Shown here one piece after another: positions 1 to 7,440 of a DNA stretch of 13,068 bases. The notes under the pieces are model-generated. The model worked only from the letters and a program-made list of their open reading frames with translations, was not told where the DNA came from and made no database searches. This stretch comes from JBIOYL01 sp044870185. Its GTDB lineage: Bacteria > Actinomycetota > CALGFH01. Each line of letters begins with the position of its first letter. The stretch's first letter is position 1. The position numbers and the translations under genes are program-made. The stretch is from positions 1-13,068 of the forward strand of contig JBIOYL010000277.1 in assembly GCA_044870185.1 (NCBI GenBank). The letters are read 5' to 3'.

Positions 1-640
1 GCTGGGACGTCCCCAAGCGAGCGCTCCACGTCCACGATCGTCGCACCCGAGCCCACCGCGTCGCAGACCACAGGGATCAGCTCATCCTGGACCAGCCCGC
101 GACGCCGATAGCCGGCCAGGAACCGCACATTGGCCAGCAGCCGCGCAGGAGCACCACACCACGCCTCGAACGCCCACCCGCGCAGCGCGACCGTCTTCTT
201 GGTCCACGCCATCAGCGCCTGGACCTCCCGATCGGCCATCTTGCTCGGCGCCTTGACGTCCACCACGGTCACGTCCCCGCCAGCGCCGACCAGCAGCAGG
301 TCGGGAACATGCCGCCTGATCCGGGCACCGTCCGGACCCACGAGCTGGAACGGCTGCCCCGCGATGGCGATCACCTCGGGATCGAAGTCCGCCAGCATGA
401 TCCGCGCCAGCTCCAGGCGGCTCTCGTAGGCCACCAGCCGCTCCACGGTCGCCGACCAGTACCACCCCGAGTAGTGCCGCTGTCCCTTGTGCTAGTGTGC
501 CAGCGGCACTCCCGCACCGGCAGCCCGCCCACGACCTCGCCAGCGACCACACGATACAACGCGGTCTCAACGGCAGTGCCGTCCTCAGCGCGATAGCGCA
601 CCCGCACGCGGCGGCCACGCTGTTGAGGACCGGCAGGCAT
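1..640 (-). pseudogene. TnsA-like transposon endonuclease, frameshifted and 3'-truncated by window edge
   Basis: TnsA-type subunit of a Tn7-like heteromeric transposase; such proteins nick the element ends together with a TnsB-type transposase. Reading starts at ATG 640 and gives about 48 residues (RVRVRYRAEDGTAV..., ending VRECRWH). The family similarity then continues in another frame from about 491, beginning HKGQRHYSGWYWSAT. The second frame carries the TnsA core: an acidic residue in YESRLELARIMLADFDP, then RRHVPDLLLV, then VTVVDVKAPSK, which fit the PD-(D/E)xK nuclease residues E, D and DxK. The second frame has a TAG at 494-492, so it cannot extend upstream. Joining the halves needs one base restored or two removed near 492-503. 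The C-terminal end lies beyond base 1; about 213 codons are visible, close to the length I expect for this group. A sequencing error is possible. The TnsB partner is expected off-window to the left. Family assignment is from motif recognition only. Confidence 0.7.
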
Positions 641-658
641 GCCGGCGATCTTCACACC

Positions 659-711
659 GAGATGTCGGAAACGACAACTCGCCGACAACCCATATGAGAA
701 GACGACATCTC
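659..711. repeat. Inverted and direct TGTCG repeats, possible transposon end
   Basis: GAGATGTCG at 659-667 is the exact reverse complement of CGACATCTC at 703-711. On the minus strand the TGTCG core occurs three times in the same direction, starting at 707, 687 and 676, just ahead of the TnsA-like ATG at 640. A smaller hairpin, TGTCG-GAAA-CGACA, lies at 663-676. Tn7-like elements have ends beginning TGT with several TnsB-binding repeats, so this fits an element end that stops about 20 bp short of the NlpC/P60 stop codon. That reading is inference, because the other end is not in the window. It could also be the promoter or operator of the TnsA-like gene. Confidence 0.4.
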
Positions 712-729
712 TTTCGAGAGCCTACAACG

Positions 730-1320
730 CTAGCTCCTGCCGAGCGCGGGTCTGGTCACGCCGATGAGCTGCGACCACCACACCGGCTCGACCCGGACGA
801 CGGCCCCGGTGTGGGGGGCGTCCAGCATCTGCCCGGCGCCCAGGTACAGGCCGACGTGGTGCACGGTGGACGGGTCGTGCAGGTCGTAGGCGAAGAAGAC
901 GAGGTCACCGGGTGCCAGGGCGGACACGGGCACGCGGGGCCCGGCGGCGTACTGGTCGGCGGAGACCCGAGGGATCGTGATGCCGGCGTGCCGGTAGGCC
1001 ATCATCGCCAGCCCCGAGCAGTCGAAGCCGCCCGGGCCGGTGCCACCCCAGAGGTAGGGCGTGCCGCGCCTGTCCAGCGCCCACCACAGGGCCGCGGCCG
1101 CCGGGCTCGAGGGTGCCCGCGCGAGGGCCGCCGCGGCCGTTCTGTCTGGCGCCTGGCGCAGGGTCGGCGCGGCGCTGCGCGGGGCGGGGCTGCGGTGGGT
1201 GACGCTCGCGGCCAGCGCGGCCGAGAAGCCCGGCGAGGCCCGGCCGGCCAGCAAGGCCAGTACCAGCAGGCCGACGAACACGGGACCGGCCAGCCTCCTG
1301 CCCCCCGTGCCGCTGCGCAT
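730..1320 (-). CDS. Secreted NlpC/P60 family peptidoglycan hydrolase
   Basis: A 196-residue cysteine peptidase of the NlpC/P60 (C40) family; members cleave peptide stems of peptidoglycan outside the membrane. Residues 13-37 form a hydrophobic signal peptide or anchor after a basic MRSGTGGRR start. An Ala/Pro linker reaches about residue 75, and the catalytic domain covers 76-196. Cys101 is in GGFDCSGL, His155 in HHVGLYLG and the third polar residue is probably His170, so the triad looks intact. ATG 1320 was chosen because AGGTGG lies 8 nt upstream and the signal peptide begins there; an in-frame GTG at 1362 would add 14 residues. No SH3 or other wall-binding domain is seen. A promoter with a perfect SOS box lies upstream (1379-1422), so LexA probably controls the gene. 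The TnsA-like element starts about 20 bp past its TAG stop. Confidence 0.88.
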   Translation of the reverse strand: MRSGTGGRRLAGPVFVGLLVLALLAGRASPGFSAALAASVTHRSPAPRSAAPTLRQAPDRTAAAALARAPSSPAAAALWWALDRRGTPYLWGGTGPGGFDCSGLAMMAYRHAGITIPRVSADQYAAGPRVPVSALAPGDLVFFAYDLHDPSTVHHVGLYLGAGQMLDAPHTGAVVRVEPVWWSQLIGVTRPALGRS

Positions 1321-1378
1321 CGCCCGCACCACCTCGCATGAAGGGGCCGGCCTCGACGGCACGGCCCCTCACCATGGA

Positions 1379-1394
1379 TCGAACGTACGTTCGA
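1379..1394. promoter_or_regulatory. LexA-binding SOS box, perfect 16-bp palindrome
   Basis: TCGAACGTACGTTCGA is a perfect palindrome. It matches the mycobacterial SOS box TCGAAC-N4-GTTCGA at every fixed position, and the Gram-positive core CGAAC-N4-GTTCG. It directly follows the -10 hexamer of the minus-strand promoter, so a bound repressor would cover the transcription start. It lies 59 bp upstream of the NlpC/P60 ATG. The LexA match follows from the known consensus; repression of this gene is inference. Confidence 0.85.
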
Positions 1395-1422
1395 ACTATA
1401 ACGAGTTGGTGACGAATTGCAA
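1395..1422 (-). promoter_or_regulatory. Promoter of the NlpC/P60 gene
   Basis: On the minus strand, TTGCAA (1422-1417) is followed after 16 bp by TATAGT (1400-1395), close to housekeeping sigma consensus and unusually AT-rich for this window. The predicted start falls inside the SOS box, leaving a leader of about 65 nt to the ATG at 1320. A second possible -35, TTGACG, lies at 1437-1432 but is too far from this -10. Confidence 0.7.
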
Positions 1423-1753
1423 CCCTGGGTCCGTCAACCCTGGTCCGCAAAGCCCGGGCGTGGCGATCGCGTCGGGTGCGACCCACATGGCGGGCACCGG
1501 CCGAGGCCGGGTGGCGAGCGTCGGGTGTCCGCCGCACGGCGGCGCCACCGCATACGGCGGCACCCGCGGTAACCTTCGAGCTTCCTCTACCGGTTCCCGC
1601 GGGTGCCGGCGCAGGACGTTACTCCTCGCCGGCGACGAGCGCAACCGGCCCCTGGCGGCGGCAGCCGCGAGCTGTGCAACCGGCTCCCGGGCGGCGGCGG
1701 GCCGGGCGGGCTACGCTTGGCATCATCGCCTGCCCCGTCGGAGGAGCTCGCCG
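1423..1753. other. Intergenic region between NlpC/P60 and metalloprotease genes
   Basis: No gene is supported here. Open frames run through it on both strands, but their composition is arginine/glycine-rich noise and no family is recognisable. It holds the inverted repeat at 1559-1607, a smaller GCCGGCG/CGCCGGC pair just after it, and a weak possible -10 (TACGCT near 1711) ahead of the metalloprotease gene. Confidence 0.5.
1559..1607. repeat. Long inverted repeat, 15 of 16 bp, possible terminator or RNA hairpin
   Basis: The left arm GGCACCCGCGGTAACC (1559-1574) pairs with GGTTCCCGCGGGTGCC (1592-1607) with one mismatch, around a 17-nt spacer that is relatively AT-rich. It sits between two divergently oriented genes, so neither gene needs a terminator there. 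There is no T-run on either side. A protein-binding site or a leader hairpin of the plus-strand metalloprotease gene is possible. Confidence 0.5.
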
Positions 1754-2176
1754 GTGCCCCGCCCTCGTCACGCTCGCCGCGCGCCCCGGCCGCGGCTGGG
1801 CCTGCCCACCGTCCAGCCGTACGGCACCAGCGCCGCGGCGTTCATGCGCCTGGTCGAGGCGGCCGTCGCGTCGATCCCCGCCCAGTTCCGGGAGCGACTC
1901 GACAACGTGCGGTTCGTGGTCGAGGAGACGCCACGCGGCGACGAGGTCCCGGGCGCCGGGCTGCTGCTCGGGCTGTACGAGGGCATTCCGCTGTCGGCCC
2001 GGGCCGCCGGCTACTCGGGCGTGCTGCCCGATCGCATCGTCATCTTCCGCCGCCCGATCGAGGCGCGGGCGCGCTCGGACGCCGACCTGGCCGAGCTGGT
2101 CCGCGAGGTCGTCATCCACGAGGTTGGCCACTACCTCGGGCTCGACGACGACCGGCTGGACGAGCTCGGCTGGTAG
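1754..2176 (+). CDS. Small zincin-like metalloprotease (Zincin_1/DUF1025 family)
   Basis: A 140-residue minimal metallopeptidase. The motif HEVGHYLGLDD near the C-terminus gives His122, Glu123 and His126 of HExxH, plus a downstream Asp131 as the likely third zinc ligand, as in the small actinobacterial zincin-like family. The middle part (LPDRIVIFRRPIE) is also typical of that family. No signal peptide or membrane segment is seen, so it is probably cytoplasmic; the substrate is unknown. The GTG start at 1754 is fixed by a strong GGAGGAG at 1740-1746, 7 nt upstream; the open frame runs much further upstream but loses family character there. It converges on the DUF5719 gene. A metallopeptidase of this kind near whiB2 and fbiA/fbiB also occurs in mycobacteria (Rv3259 region), which supports the call. 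Confidence 0.87.
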   Translation: MPRPRHARRAPRPRLGLPTVQPYGTSAAAFMRLVEAAVASIPAQFRERLDNVRFVVEETPRGDEVPGAGLLLGLYEGIPLSARAAGYSGVLPDRIVIFRRPIEARARSDADLAELVREVVIHEVGHYLGLDDDRLDELGW

Positions 2177-2288
2177 CCGGCCCGACCGGCGCCGACCGGG
2201 CGGCCTCGGCGCCGGGCTCGACGACCACCCCGGCCCGGCCCGGCCGGGCGGGCTCGGCGACCGCCCCGGTCCGACCGGCGCCGTGAGC

Positions 2289-3818
2289 TCAGGGCTGGGC
2301 GACCGGACCGGGCACGACCGGGCCGGGGGCGGGCAGGCCGCCGACCACCGAGGCGGGCACGGCCGCGGGCGCACCCAGCGGGGCGACGAGCAGCGCCTGG
2401 CCGTTCGACTCGACGATCACCCCGCTAGCCGATTTGCCGGGCTGCGAGGTGACGACCTTGCCCGGCGCGATCGGCACCTGCTGGAGCTGGCGCCTGCCGT
2501 TCAGCTCCTCGACGCGTGCGACGAGCGGCGTGGCGCCCATGTTGGCAAGGACGAGCGGCTGGCCGCCGGCGACCGGCGGCACCACCCAGCGGCGGTCAGC
2601 CGTGCCGGTGCCCGGGTCGATCCGCTGCCGCTCCTGGCCCTGCTGGCCGGCCGTGGTGACCTTGAGGGCGGCCTCGAAGCGGCTGCCCGAGCGGGAGGAG
2701 ACCCGCAGGCTGAACGGCCCGAGGTCGTCCTGCAGCTGCAGCACCTGGGTCTTGGTGTTGTTGGCCGGCACGACGAGGTCCTCGAAGCCGGCCGGCCTGG
2801 TCGTGCCCTTGGTGCTGGCCACCGTGACGTCCACCGACAGCGGGTCGGAGCCCGGGTTGGTGAGCAGCAGCTCGGTGGTGTCCTCCGGGCTCGCCTGCCC
2901 GCCCGGGAACCACCAGGTCGAATGGACGGTGGACTGGCCCGGGACGGACAGGATCGGGGTGCCGCCCGATCCGGCCACGATGACCTGCCCGACGGCGACC
3001 TGGCCCTGCCGGGCGATCACCTCGATGGAGTAGCGCGGCAGCGCCGCCGGCTTGTCCAGGTCGAGCCGTACCGCCGACCGGTGCGGGACGAGCACCTGCG
3101 CCAGCTCCGGCGGGTGCATCGCGCCGCCGACGCCGTGCGGGACCACCGCGACGGTGGCGTCGCCGGCGTTGGGGTTGGCCAGGACCAGCTCGGTGTGGGC
3201 GCCGCCGGTCGAGGTGGCGCCCGGCCCGCCGTCGGCCAGCCACCAGTGGTCGCCGGTGCCGGGGCTGCACGCCGGCTGGCCGCCGACCGAGACCATGACG
3301 GGTGCGCCGAACGCCTCCACCTGGAGCACGCCGCCGGCCGGCCCGACCGCCGGCACCGGCGCGGAGCTGGCCTGGCCGGGCGCCATCGACGTCGACGTCG
3401 AGCCGGTCGTCCTGCCCCCGCTCAGCGCGGTCGTGCGGACGAGCGCCCGCCCGGTTCCCACGTTGACCACATGGGCGTTCGGGGCGCCGCCGGGCAACAG
3501 CGGGCACACCCAGCGCGCCGAGTAGGGATCGCCGGACGCGGGTGTTGCCGGTCGCCCGGGGCTCGGGATGGCCTGCCCGGCAACGGCCAGCAGTCCCGCG
3601 GCGACGGCCAGGATGCCGGCCAGCCCGATCGCCGAGCCCAGCTTGGACAGGCCGGGTGGCCGGTCCGGGCGAGGTGGCCGGTCCGGGCGAGGTGGCCGGT
3701 CCGGGCGGTCGGGGCCGTTCAAGGTCGGCGGGTGCCCAGGCTGCTGCCCAGGCTGACGCTCCGCCGGGCGCCGCGCCCAGCGGCCTGGTGGGCTGTGACG
3801 GCCGGCGCGGCTGCTCAT
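2289..3818 (-). CDS. DUF5719 family membrane-anchored protein
   Basis: A 509-residue protein with a short cytoplasmic N-terminus, one membrane segment at about 61-81, and a long extracytoplasmic region rich in beta-strand-like repeats. These repeats contain recurring patterns such as ELVLANPNAGDATV, ELLLTNPGSDPLSVDV and LVLANMGATPLVARV, which fits DUF5719, a family of unknown function found beside large glycosyltransferases in actinobacteria. Residues 36-55 are a tandem DRPPRP-type repeat. The C-terminus ends in Pro/Gly-rich sequence. The ATG at 3818 overlaps the TGA of the glycosyltransferase gene (ATGA), so the two are probably translationally coupled and may act together at the membrane. 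No enzyme motif is visible. The frame extends far upstream of this ATG, but that part lies over the glycosyltransferase and has shadow composition. Confidence 0.82.
   Translation of the reverse strand: MSSRAGRHSPPGRWARRPAERQPGQQPGHPPTLNGPDRPDRPPRPDRPPRPDRPPGLSKLGSAIGLAGILAVAAGLLAVAGQAIPSPGRPATPASGDPYSARWVCPLLPGGAPNAHVVNVGTGRALVRTTALSGGRTTGSTSTSMAPGQASSAPVPAVGPAGGVLQVEAFGAPVMVSVGGQPACSPGTGDHWWLADGGPGATSTGGAHTELVLANPNAGDATVAVVPHGVGGAMHPPELAQVLVPHRSAVRLDLDKPAALPRYSIEVIARQGQVAVGQVIVAGSGGTPILSVPGQSTVHSTWWFPGGQASPEDTTELLLTNPGSDPLSVDVTVASTKGTTRPAGFEDLVVPANNTKTQVLQLQDDLGPFSLRVSSRSGSRFEAALKVTTAGQQGQERQRIDPGTGTADRRWVVPPVAGGQPLVLANMGATPLVARVEELNGRRQLQQVPIAPGKVVTSQPGKSASGVIVESNGQALLVAPLGAPAAVPASVVGGLPAPGPVVPGPVAQP
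3655..3708. repeat. Three 18-bp tandem repeats inside the DUF5719 gene
   Basis: The unit GGTGGCCGGTCCGGGCGA is repeated exactly at 3655-3672 and 3673-3690, with a third copy at 3691-3708 differing in its last base. On the coding (minus) strand each unit encodes a six-residue DRPPRP-like block just before the membrane segment. Copy number may vary between strains. Confidence 0.9.
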
Positions 3819-6800
3819 CGCACACCGCCTTGCGCGGCGAGCGGTTGGACCTGCCGCAGTTCGCCGGTGCTGTCCTCGCTTGGCACCGGGGCGGCGGGCG
3901 GGACGGGCCGGGTCGGTCGGGCGAGGGTCGCCAGGGCGGCCAGCACGAGCAGCGCCTCGACGACGAGCAGGAGCTGGCGGCGTTCCTGGCCGGACGGGCC
4001 CTGCTCGACCCGTCCGCGCACGCCGGCCGGGACGATGAACCCCTGCGCCCAGCCGAACGCCTTGGTCCGGGCGAGCCGGGTGCCGCCCGCCGACGCCTGC
4101 CAGGCGGAACCGGCCGGGATCGGCACGACGATGGTGGCCGGGCCGGTGACCGACCCCCCACGGGCGGGCAGCGGAACGGGCTGGGCCGCCGTCGGGGAGG
4201 CGACCAGCTCCTGCACGCGGCTCGGCGGCCCGCCAGGGAGCACCCAGCCGGCGGCGGGCACGCCGGGCCCGGCGAACAGGCCGGCCTGCACCTCGGAGGT
4301 CAGGTCCTGCTGGCGGGCCAGCAGGTCGATCAGGCGGGTGTCGTCGGGGCCGGGCCGGACCATCACGTGGTCGATGCCCGACATGGCCAGCAGCGTGCCA
4401 CCCCGGTGCGTGCGGGCCTCCAGGATGTCGGTGACGACCGAGGCGAGCGCGTCGGCCGCCGGCTTGGGACGCACGTCGCCGAGGTCGATGAGCGTGCGGG
4501 CATCCGGGCCGGTGACCGCAAAGCTGACGCGGTGGTCGGGCTGGCCTTGCAGCCACAGCACGCGCCCACTGGTGACGGTGGCCGGCAGGGCGGCGTCGTG
4601 GACCGCCGCGATCGGCGCCCACGCGCCCCGGGCGAGGTGGGCGGCCAGCACGAGGCCGGACAGCGCCAGCAGCGCGGCCAGGCCGACCGCGCTGACCCGC
4701 CTGGCCGAGGAGGCACCCGAGCGGACCGCCGGGCCGATGGCCGCCAGCGCCAGCGCCGCGGCCCCGGCCCACGCGACCGCCCCCGGGACCAGGGCCGCGC
4801 CGATCCAGTCGGTGTGCGGCGGCAGCCCGGCGGCCTGCCACACGGCGACCGCGACGGCGCCGAGCATGCCGGCGACCAGCCAGAACGCCTGCCGGCGGCG
4901 AGCAGGCGGCGTGACCAGGACGGCGGCCAGGGCCAGCAGCGGGTAGACCGGGCCGACGAGCGCGACCGGCAGGCCGCCGCCGGGCGGGCGGAGCTGGAGC
5001 AGGTCGAGCACGGGCACGTGCCCCTGCCGGCCGCCGAGCGGGGCCAAGGGCGAGGAGGCGGAGAGCAGCGACCCCGACCACGGCTCGAGCAGCAGCAGCG
5101 CGAGCGCCAGACCGCCGAGCAGCAGCAGGGCCTGGCGCACGGTCCACGGGCGCAACGCCGCGTCGGACCGGCCGACGGCCAGCACGGCGGCGCCCACGGC
5201 GACCAGCCCGAGCAGCACCAGCGCCGGCGGGTAGGCGGCGCCGGCCAGGCCGACGAGCAGGCCGAAGCGCAGCGCGGGCCGCCAGCGCTCGCGGGGCTGG
5301 TCGGGCCGGAAGGCGAGCAGCACCTGGGCCAGGGCGGGTGGGGCGAGCACGCCGAACGCGAGCACGCCGAGGCGGCCCTGGGCGAGCGCAGCCACCGCCA
5401 GCGGCGACGCCGCGTACAGCAGGGCGGCGACGGCGCGCACGGCGGGCGAGGGGACGAGCACCCGCAGCGCCCGGGTGCAGGTGAGGGCGGCCAGCGGCAG
5501 GGCCGCCCACAGCAGCAGCTTCTGGGCGGCCAGGCCCTTGCCGAAGGTCAGGGCGGCCACGCCCGCCAGCACGGCCAGCGACGGCGAGGCCGGCTGGGTG
5601 GAGCCCAGCCCGCCGGGGTGGAACACGTTGACGAACTCGGCCGCCAGCGTCCGGGCGCTGTCCGGGAACAGCGCCATGGCACCGCCGGCGATCCCCGGCG
5701 CGACCAGCAGCGACCGCAGCGACACGGCCATCAGCACGGCGAGGCCGGCCAGCATCATCCCCGCCGGATGGCGGGCCAGGAAGCGTCGGGCGGCGCCGCT
5801 CGGCGCCGGCAGGTCGGCTTCCTCGATGGAGATCTGGGCGACGTGCTCGCCGCTGCCGCTGTCCAGCAGGTCGAGCAGCGCGCGCCAGACGGCCCGCAGG
5901 CGCTGGCCGCCGGGCGCCCGCAGGGGATCGAGGGCGGCGTCGTCGAGCTTGCGCCGGGACTGGGCGCGCCGGCGCAGCGACAGGGTGACCGGCAGCTCCT
6001 TCACGTTCCAGCCCCAGGCGGCCAGCACCTGGGCGGCGTCCCCCGGGCGGCCGGTGAGGGTGAGCGCGACGAGCCGCAGGAGCATGCCGACAAACGCCAG
6101 GGTGAGCACGAGCGGCAGGCGGCGCAGCGAGGTGCACTTGATGGCCGACGCGACCGTGTGCCGCTCGGCCAGGTAGCGGGGGTAGCGCAGGATGCTGCGC
6201 CGCTCGGCGCGGGACATCGCCGCGCCGAAGTGGCGGACGCGGGCGGTGGGGACGGCCAGCACCCGCCCGCCGAGCAGGTGCATGCGCCAGCACAGGTCCA
6301 GGTCGTCGCGCCAGGCCGCCATGCGCTCGTCGAACCCGCCGACCGCGACCAGGGCCGAGCGGCGTACCAGCATGCCGGCGGTCGACACGAAGAAGACGTC
6401 GGTGATCTGGTCGTGCTGGCCCTGGTCGATCTCTTCGCCTTCCAGCCGCGTCACGCCGCGGCCGGTGCGGTCGACCGACCAGCCGACGCTGCGCAGGCGC
6501 GCCGGGTTGCTCCAGTCGACCAGCTTGGGGCCGAGCACCCACGCCTTCGGGCGGGTCCCGGCCTCGGCCAGGAGGCGCTCGAGGGCGCTCGGCTCCGGGG
6601 CGGCGTCGTCGTGGAGCAGCCACAGCCAGTCCATGCCCTGCGTGCGGGGGTCGCGCAGGGCGGCCATGACGGCCCGGCCGAACTTGCCTCGGACGGCGAG
6701 GACGGCGTCGTGGCCGAGGCGTGATCGTGCCCAGTTGGCGCTGCCGTCGGTCGAGCCGGTGTCGACGACCAGGATGTCGTCGATCGGGCGGGTCTGCGCG

Positions 6801-6889
6801 GCCAGGGCGCGGAAGGTGTCCTGCAGGAAGGGGCGGCCATTGTGCGAGACGACGACGGCGATGACGTGGGGACGGGTGGCTGACAACAC
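3815..6889 (-). CDS. Large family 2 glycosyltransferase with multi-spanning membrane domain
   Basis: About 1024 residues. The N-terminal 230 residues form a GT2 (GT-A fold) catalytic domain: VIAVVVSHNG, DILVVDTGSTDGS, the acidic LLHDDAAPEPS (about 91-101) and DDLDLCWRMHLLGG (about 195-208), with GGFDERM just before. A first membrane segment lies at about 258-279. After a linker come many hydrophobic segments from about residue 390 to 720, then a mostly soluble domain and a last membrane segment near the C-terminus. The substrate is unknown; envelope polysaccharide or glycolipid synthesis is inferred. The start is uncertain: GTG 6889 is given, but the adjacent TTG 6886 is better spaced from GAGAGGAG at 6898-6891. 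The upstream frame to 6997 has no family character. It overlaps DUF5719 by ATGA, and whiB lies upstream on the same strand. Confidence 0.88.
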   Translation of the reverse strand: MLSATRPHVIAVVVSHNGRPFLQDTFRALAAQTRPIDDILVVDTGSTDGSANWARSRLGHDAVLAVRGKFGRAVMAALRDPRTQGMDWLWLLHDDAAPEPSALERLLAEAGTRPKAWVLGPKLVDWSNPARLRSVGWSVDRTGRGVTRLEGEEIDQGQHDQITDVFFVSTAGMLVRRSALVAVGGFDERMAAWRDDLDLCWRMHLLGGRVLAVPTARVRHFGAAMSRAERRSILRYPRYLAERHTVASAIKCTSLRRLPLVLTLAFVGMLLRLVALTLTGRPGDAAQVLAAWGWNVKELPVTLSLRRRAQSRRKLDDAALDPLRAPGGQRLRAVWRALLDLLDSGSGEHVAQISIEEADLPAPSGAARRFLARHPAGMMLAGLAVLMAVSLRSLLVAPGIAGGAMALFPDSARTLAAEFVNVFHPGGLGSTQPASPSLAVLAGVAALTFGKGLAAQKLLLWAALPLAALTCTRALRVLVPSPAVRAVAALLYAASPLAVAALAQGRLGVLAFGVLAPPALAQVLLAFRPDQPRERWRPALRFGLLVGLAGAAYPPALVLLGLVAVGAAVLAVGRSDAALRPWTVRQALLLLGGLALALLLLEPWSGSLLSASSPLAPLGGRQGHVPVLDLLQLRPPGGGLPVALVGPVYPLLALAAVLVTPPARRRQAFWLVAGMLGAVAVAVWQAAGLPPHTDWIGAALVPGAVAWAGAAALALAAIGPAVRSGASSARRVSAVGLAALLALSGLVLAAHLARGAWAPIAAVHDAALPATVTSGRVLWLQGQPDHRVSFAVTGPDARTLIDLGDVRPKPAADALASVVTDILEARTHRGGTLLAMSGIDHVMVRPGPDDTRLIDLLARQQDLTSEVQAGLFAGPGVPAAGWVLPGGPPSRVQELVASPTAAQPVPLPARGGSVTGPATIVVPIPAGSAWQASAGGTRLARTKAFGWAQGFIVPAGVRGRVEQGPSGQERRQLLLVVEALLVLAALATLARPTRPVPPAAPVPSEDSTGELRQVQPLAAQGGVR

Positions 6890-6974
6890 GCTCCTCTCGG
6901 CACCGGGGGGGTCCGGTGCGCCGACCTGACGTGAAAGACCCGCAGAGGTGCAAGCTCCCCCGCGGGCGGGTGGG

Positions 6975-6980
6975 ATGCTA
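6975..6980 (-). promoter_or_regulatory. Possible -10 of the glycosyltransferase-DUF5719 pair
   Basis: TAGCAT on the minus strand lies about 86 bp before the glycosyltransferase start, in the gap after whiB. No convincing -35 is placed at 16-18 bp; a TTTGGG about 20 bp further upstream is the best match. This is a weak call, and read-through from whiB is an alternative. Confidence 0.25.
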
Positions 6981-7021
6981 CCACGCCGCGGCCGCAAAAC
7001 CCCAAACGGAGCGGCCGTCCG

Positions 7022-7057
7022 GCTGGGCCGGCTGCGGGCCGCCCGGCGAGGCCCAGC
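7022..7057 (-). terminator. Possible hairpin terminator downstream of whiB
   Basis: GCTGGGCC (7022-7029) pairs perfectly with GGCCCAGC (7050-7057), with further GC pairing in the 20-nt loop. It starts about 30 bp past the whiB stop. On the minus strand it is followed after some 16 nt by T-rich TTTGGGGTTTT, not an immediate T-run, so termination strength is uncertain. Confidence 0.35.
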
Positions 7058-7087
7058 AGGGCCGGCCCGGCTGGCGCCCCAAGCGAA

Positions 7088-7330
7088 TCAGGAGGCCAGC
7101 CGCTTCAGGCGCCGGCGCTCGCGCTCGCTCATGCCGCCCCAGATGCCGAACCGCTCGTCGTTGGCGAGCGCGTAGGCCAGGCACTCGACCTGCACCGCGC
7201 AGGTGGCGCAGATGCGCTTGGCCTGCCGGGTCGAGCCGCCCTTCTCGGGGAAGAACCAGTCGGCGTCTGCCTCGAGGCAGGCTGCGCGCTCGTACCAGGG
7301 TTGCGTCTCGACTGGGAGGAGTCGGCCCAT
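7088..7330 (-). CDS. WhiB family iron-sulfur transcriptional regulator, WhiB2-like
   Basis: An 80-residue Wbl protein. Cys18, Cys41, Cys44 and Cys50 give the C-x22-C-x2-C-x5-C pattern that binds a 4Fe-4S cluster. FGIWGG at 61-66 is the Wbl beta-turn, and the C-terminus RERRRLKRLAS is the basic DNA-contacting tail. ATG 7330 is chosen because AGGAGG lies 5 nt upstream; the frame stays open to 7435, but that extension is not family-like. Wbl proteins act with the primary sigma factor; WhiB2/WhmD types control septation in mycobacteria and streptomycetes. The assignment to WhiB2 rests on size and on its position next to fbiA/fbiB, as in Mycobacterium tuberculosis, and is less certain than the family. 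It is divergent from the sigma-factor gene. Confidence 0.92.
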   Translation of the reverse strand: MGRLLPVETQPWYERAACLEADADWFFPEKGGSTRQAKRICATCAVQVECLAYALANDERFGIWGGMSERERRRLKRLAS

Positions 7331-7411
7331 CGCTGCCTCCTGGAAGGTGGGTCGGAACAACAGACCGCCCGGCGGCCGCCCGAACTCCACCATCGTAATT
7401 ACAGCTGTGAC

Positions 7412-7440
7412 ATTCTCGGCCAGCCCGACAAGCAAATCAA
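7412..7440 (-). promoter_or_regulatory. Possible whiB promoter
   Basis: On the minus strand, TTGATT (7440-7435) is followed after 17 bp by GAGAAT (7417-7412), four of six matches each to the housekeeping consensus. It would give a leader of about 75 nt before the ATG at 7330. The stretch 7380-7455 is markedly AT-richer than its surroundings and also holds the palindrome CGAAATTTCG at 7443-7452, a possible operator. No convincing promoter was found for the divergent sigma-factor gene; GATGCT at 7505-7510 could be a weak -10. Confidence 0.35.

Noticed and set aside
480..500. Programmed -1 frameshift in the TnsA-like gene
   Set aside because: The shift direction would fit -1, but no slippery heptamer of the XXXYYYZ type is present after the TAG at 494-492; mutation or sequencing error is simpler.
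1476..4946. Very long plus-strand open frame over the metalloprotease and DUF5719 genes
   Set aside because: Arg/Gly/Ala-rich composition with no family motif; it crosses three recognisable genes in other frames, as GC-rich DNA often allows.
3542..6724. Long plus-strand open frame opposite the glycosyltransferase
   Set aside because: Gln/Gly/Arg-rich low-complexity translation, antisense to a clear GT2 gene with conserved motifs.
3819..6953. Upstream extension of the DUF5719 frame to 6953
   Set aside because: It overlaps the whole glycosyltransferase in another frame; the ATGA overlap at 3815-3818 gives a better start, and the extension is Arg/Pro-rich noise.
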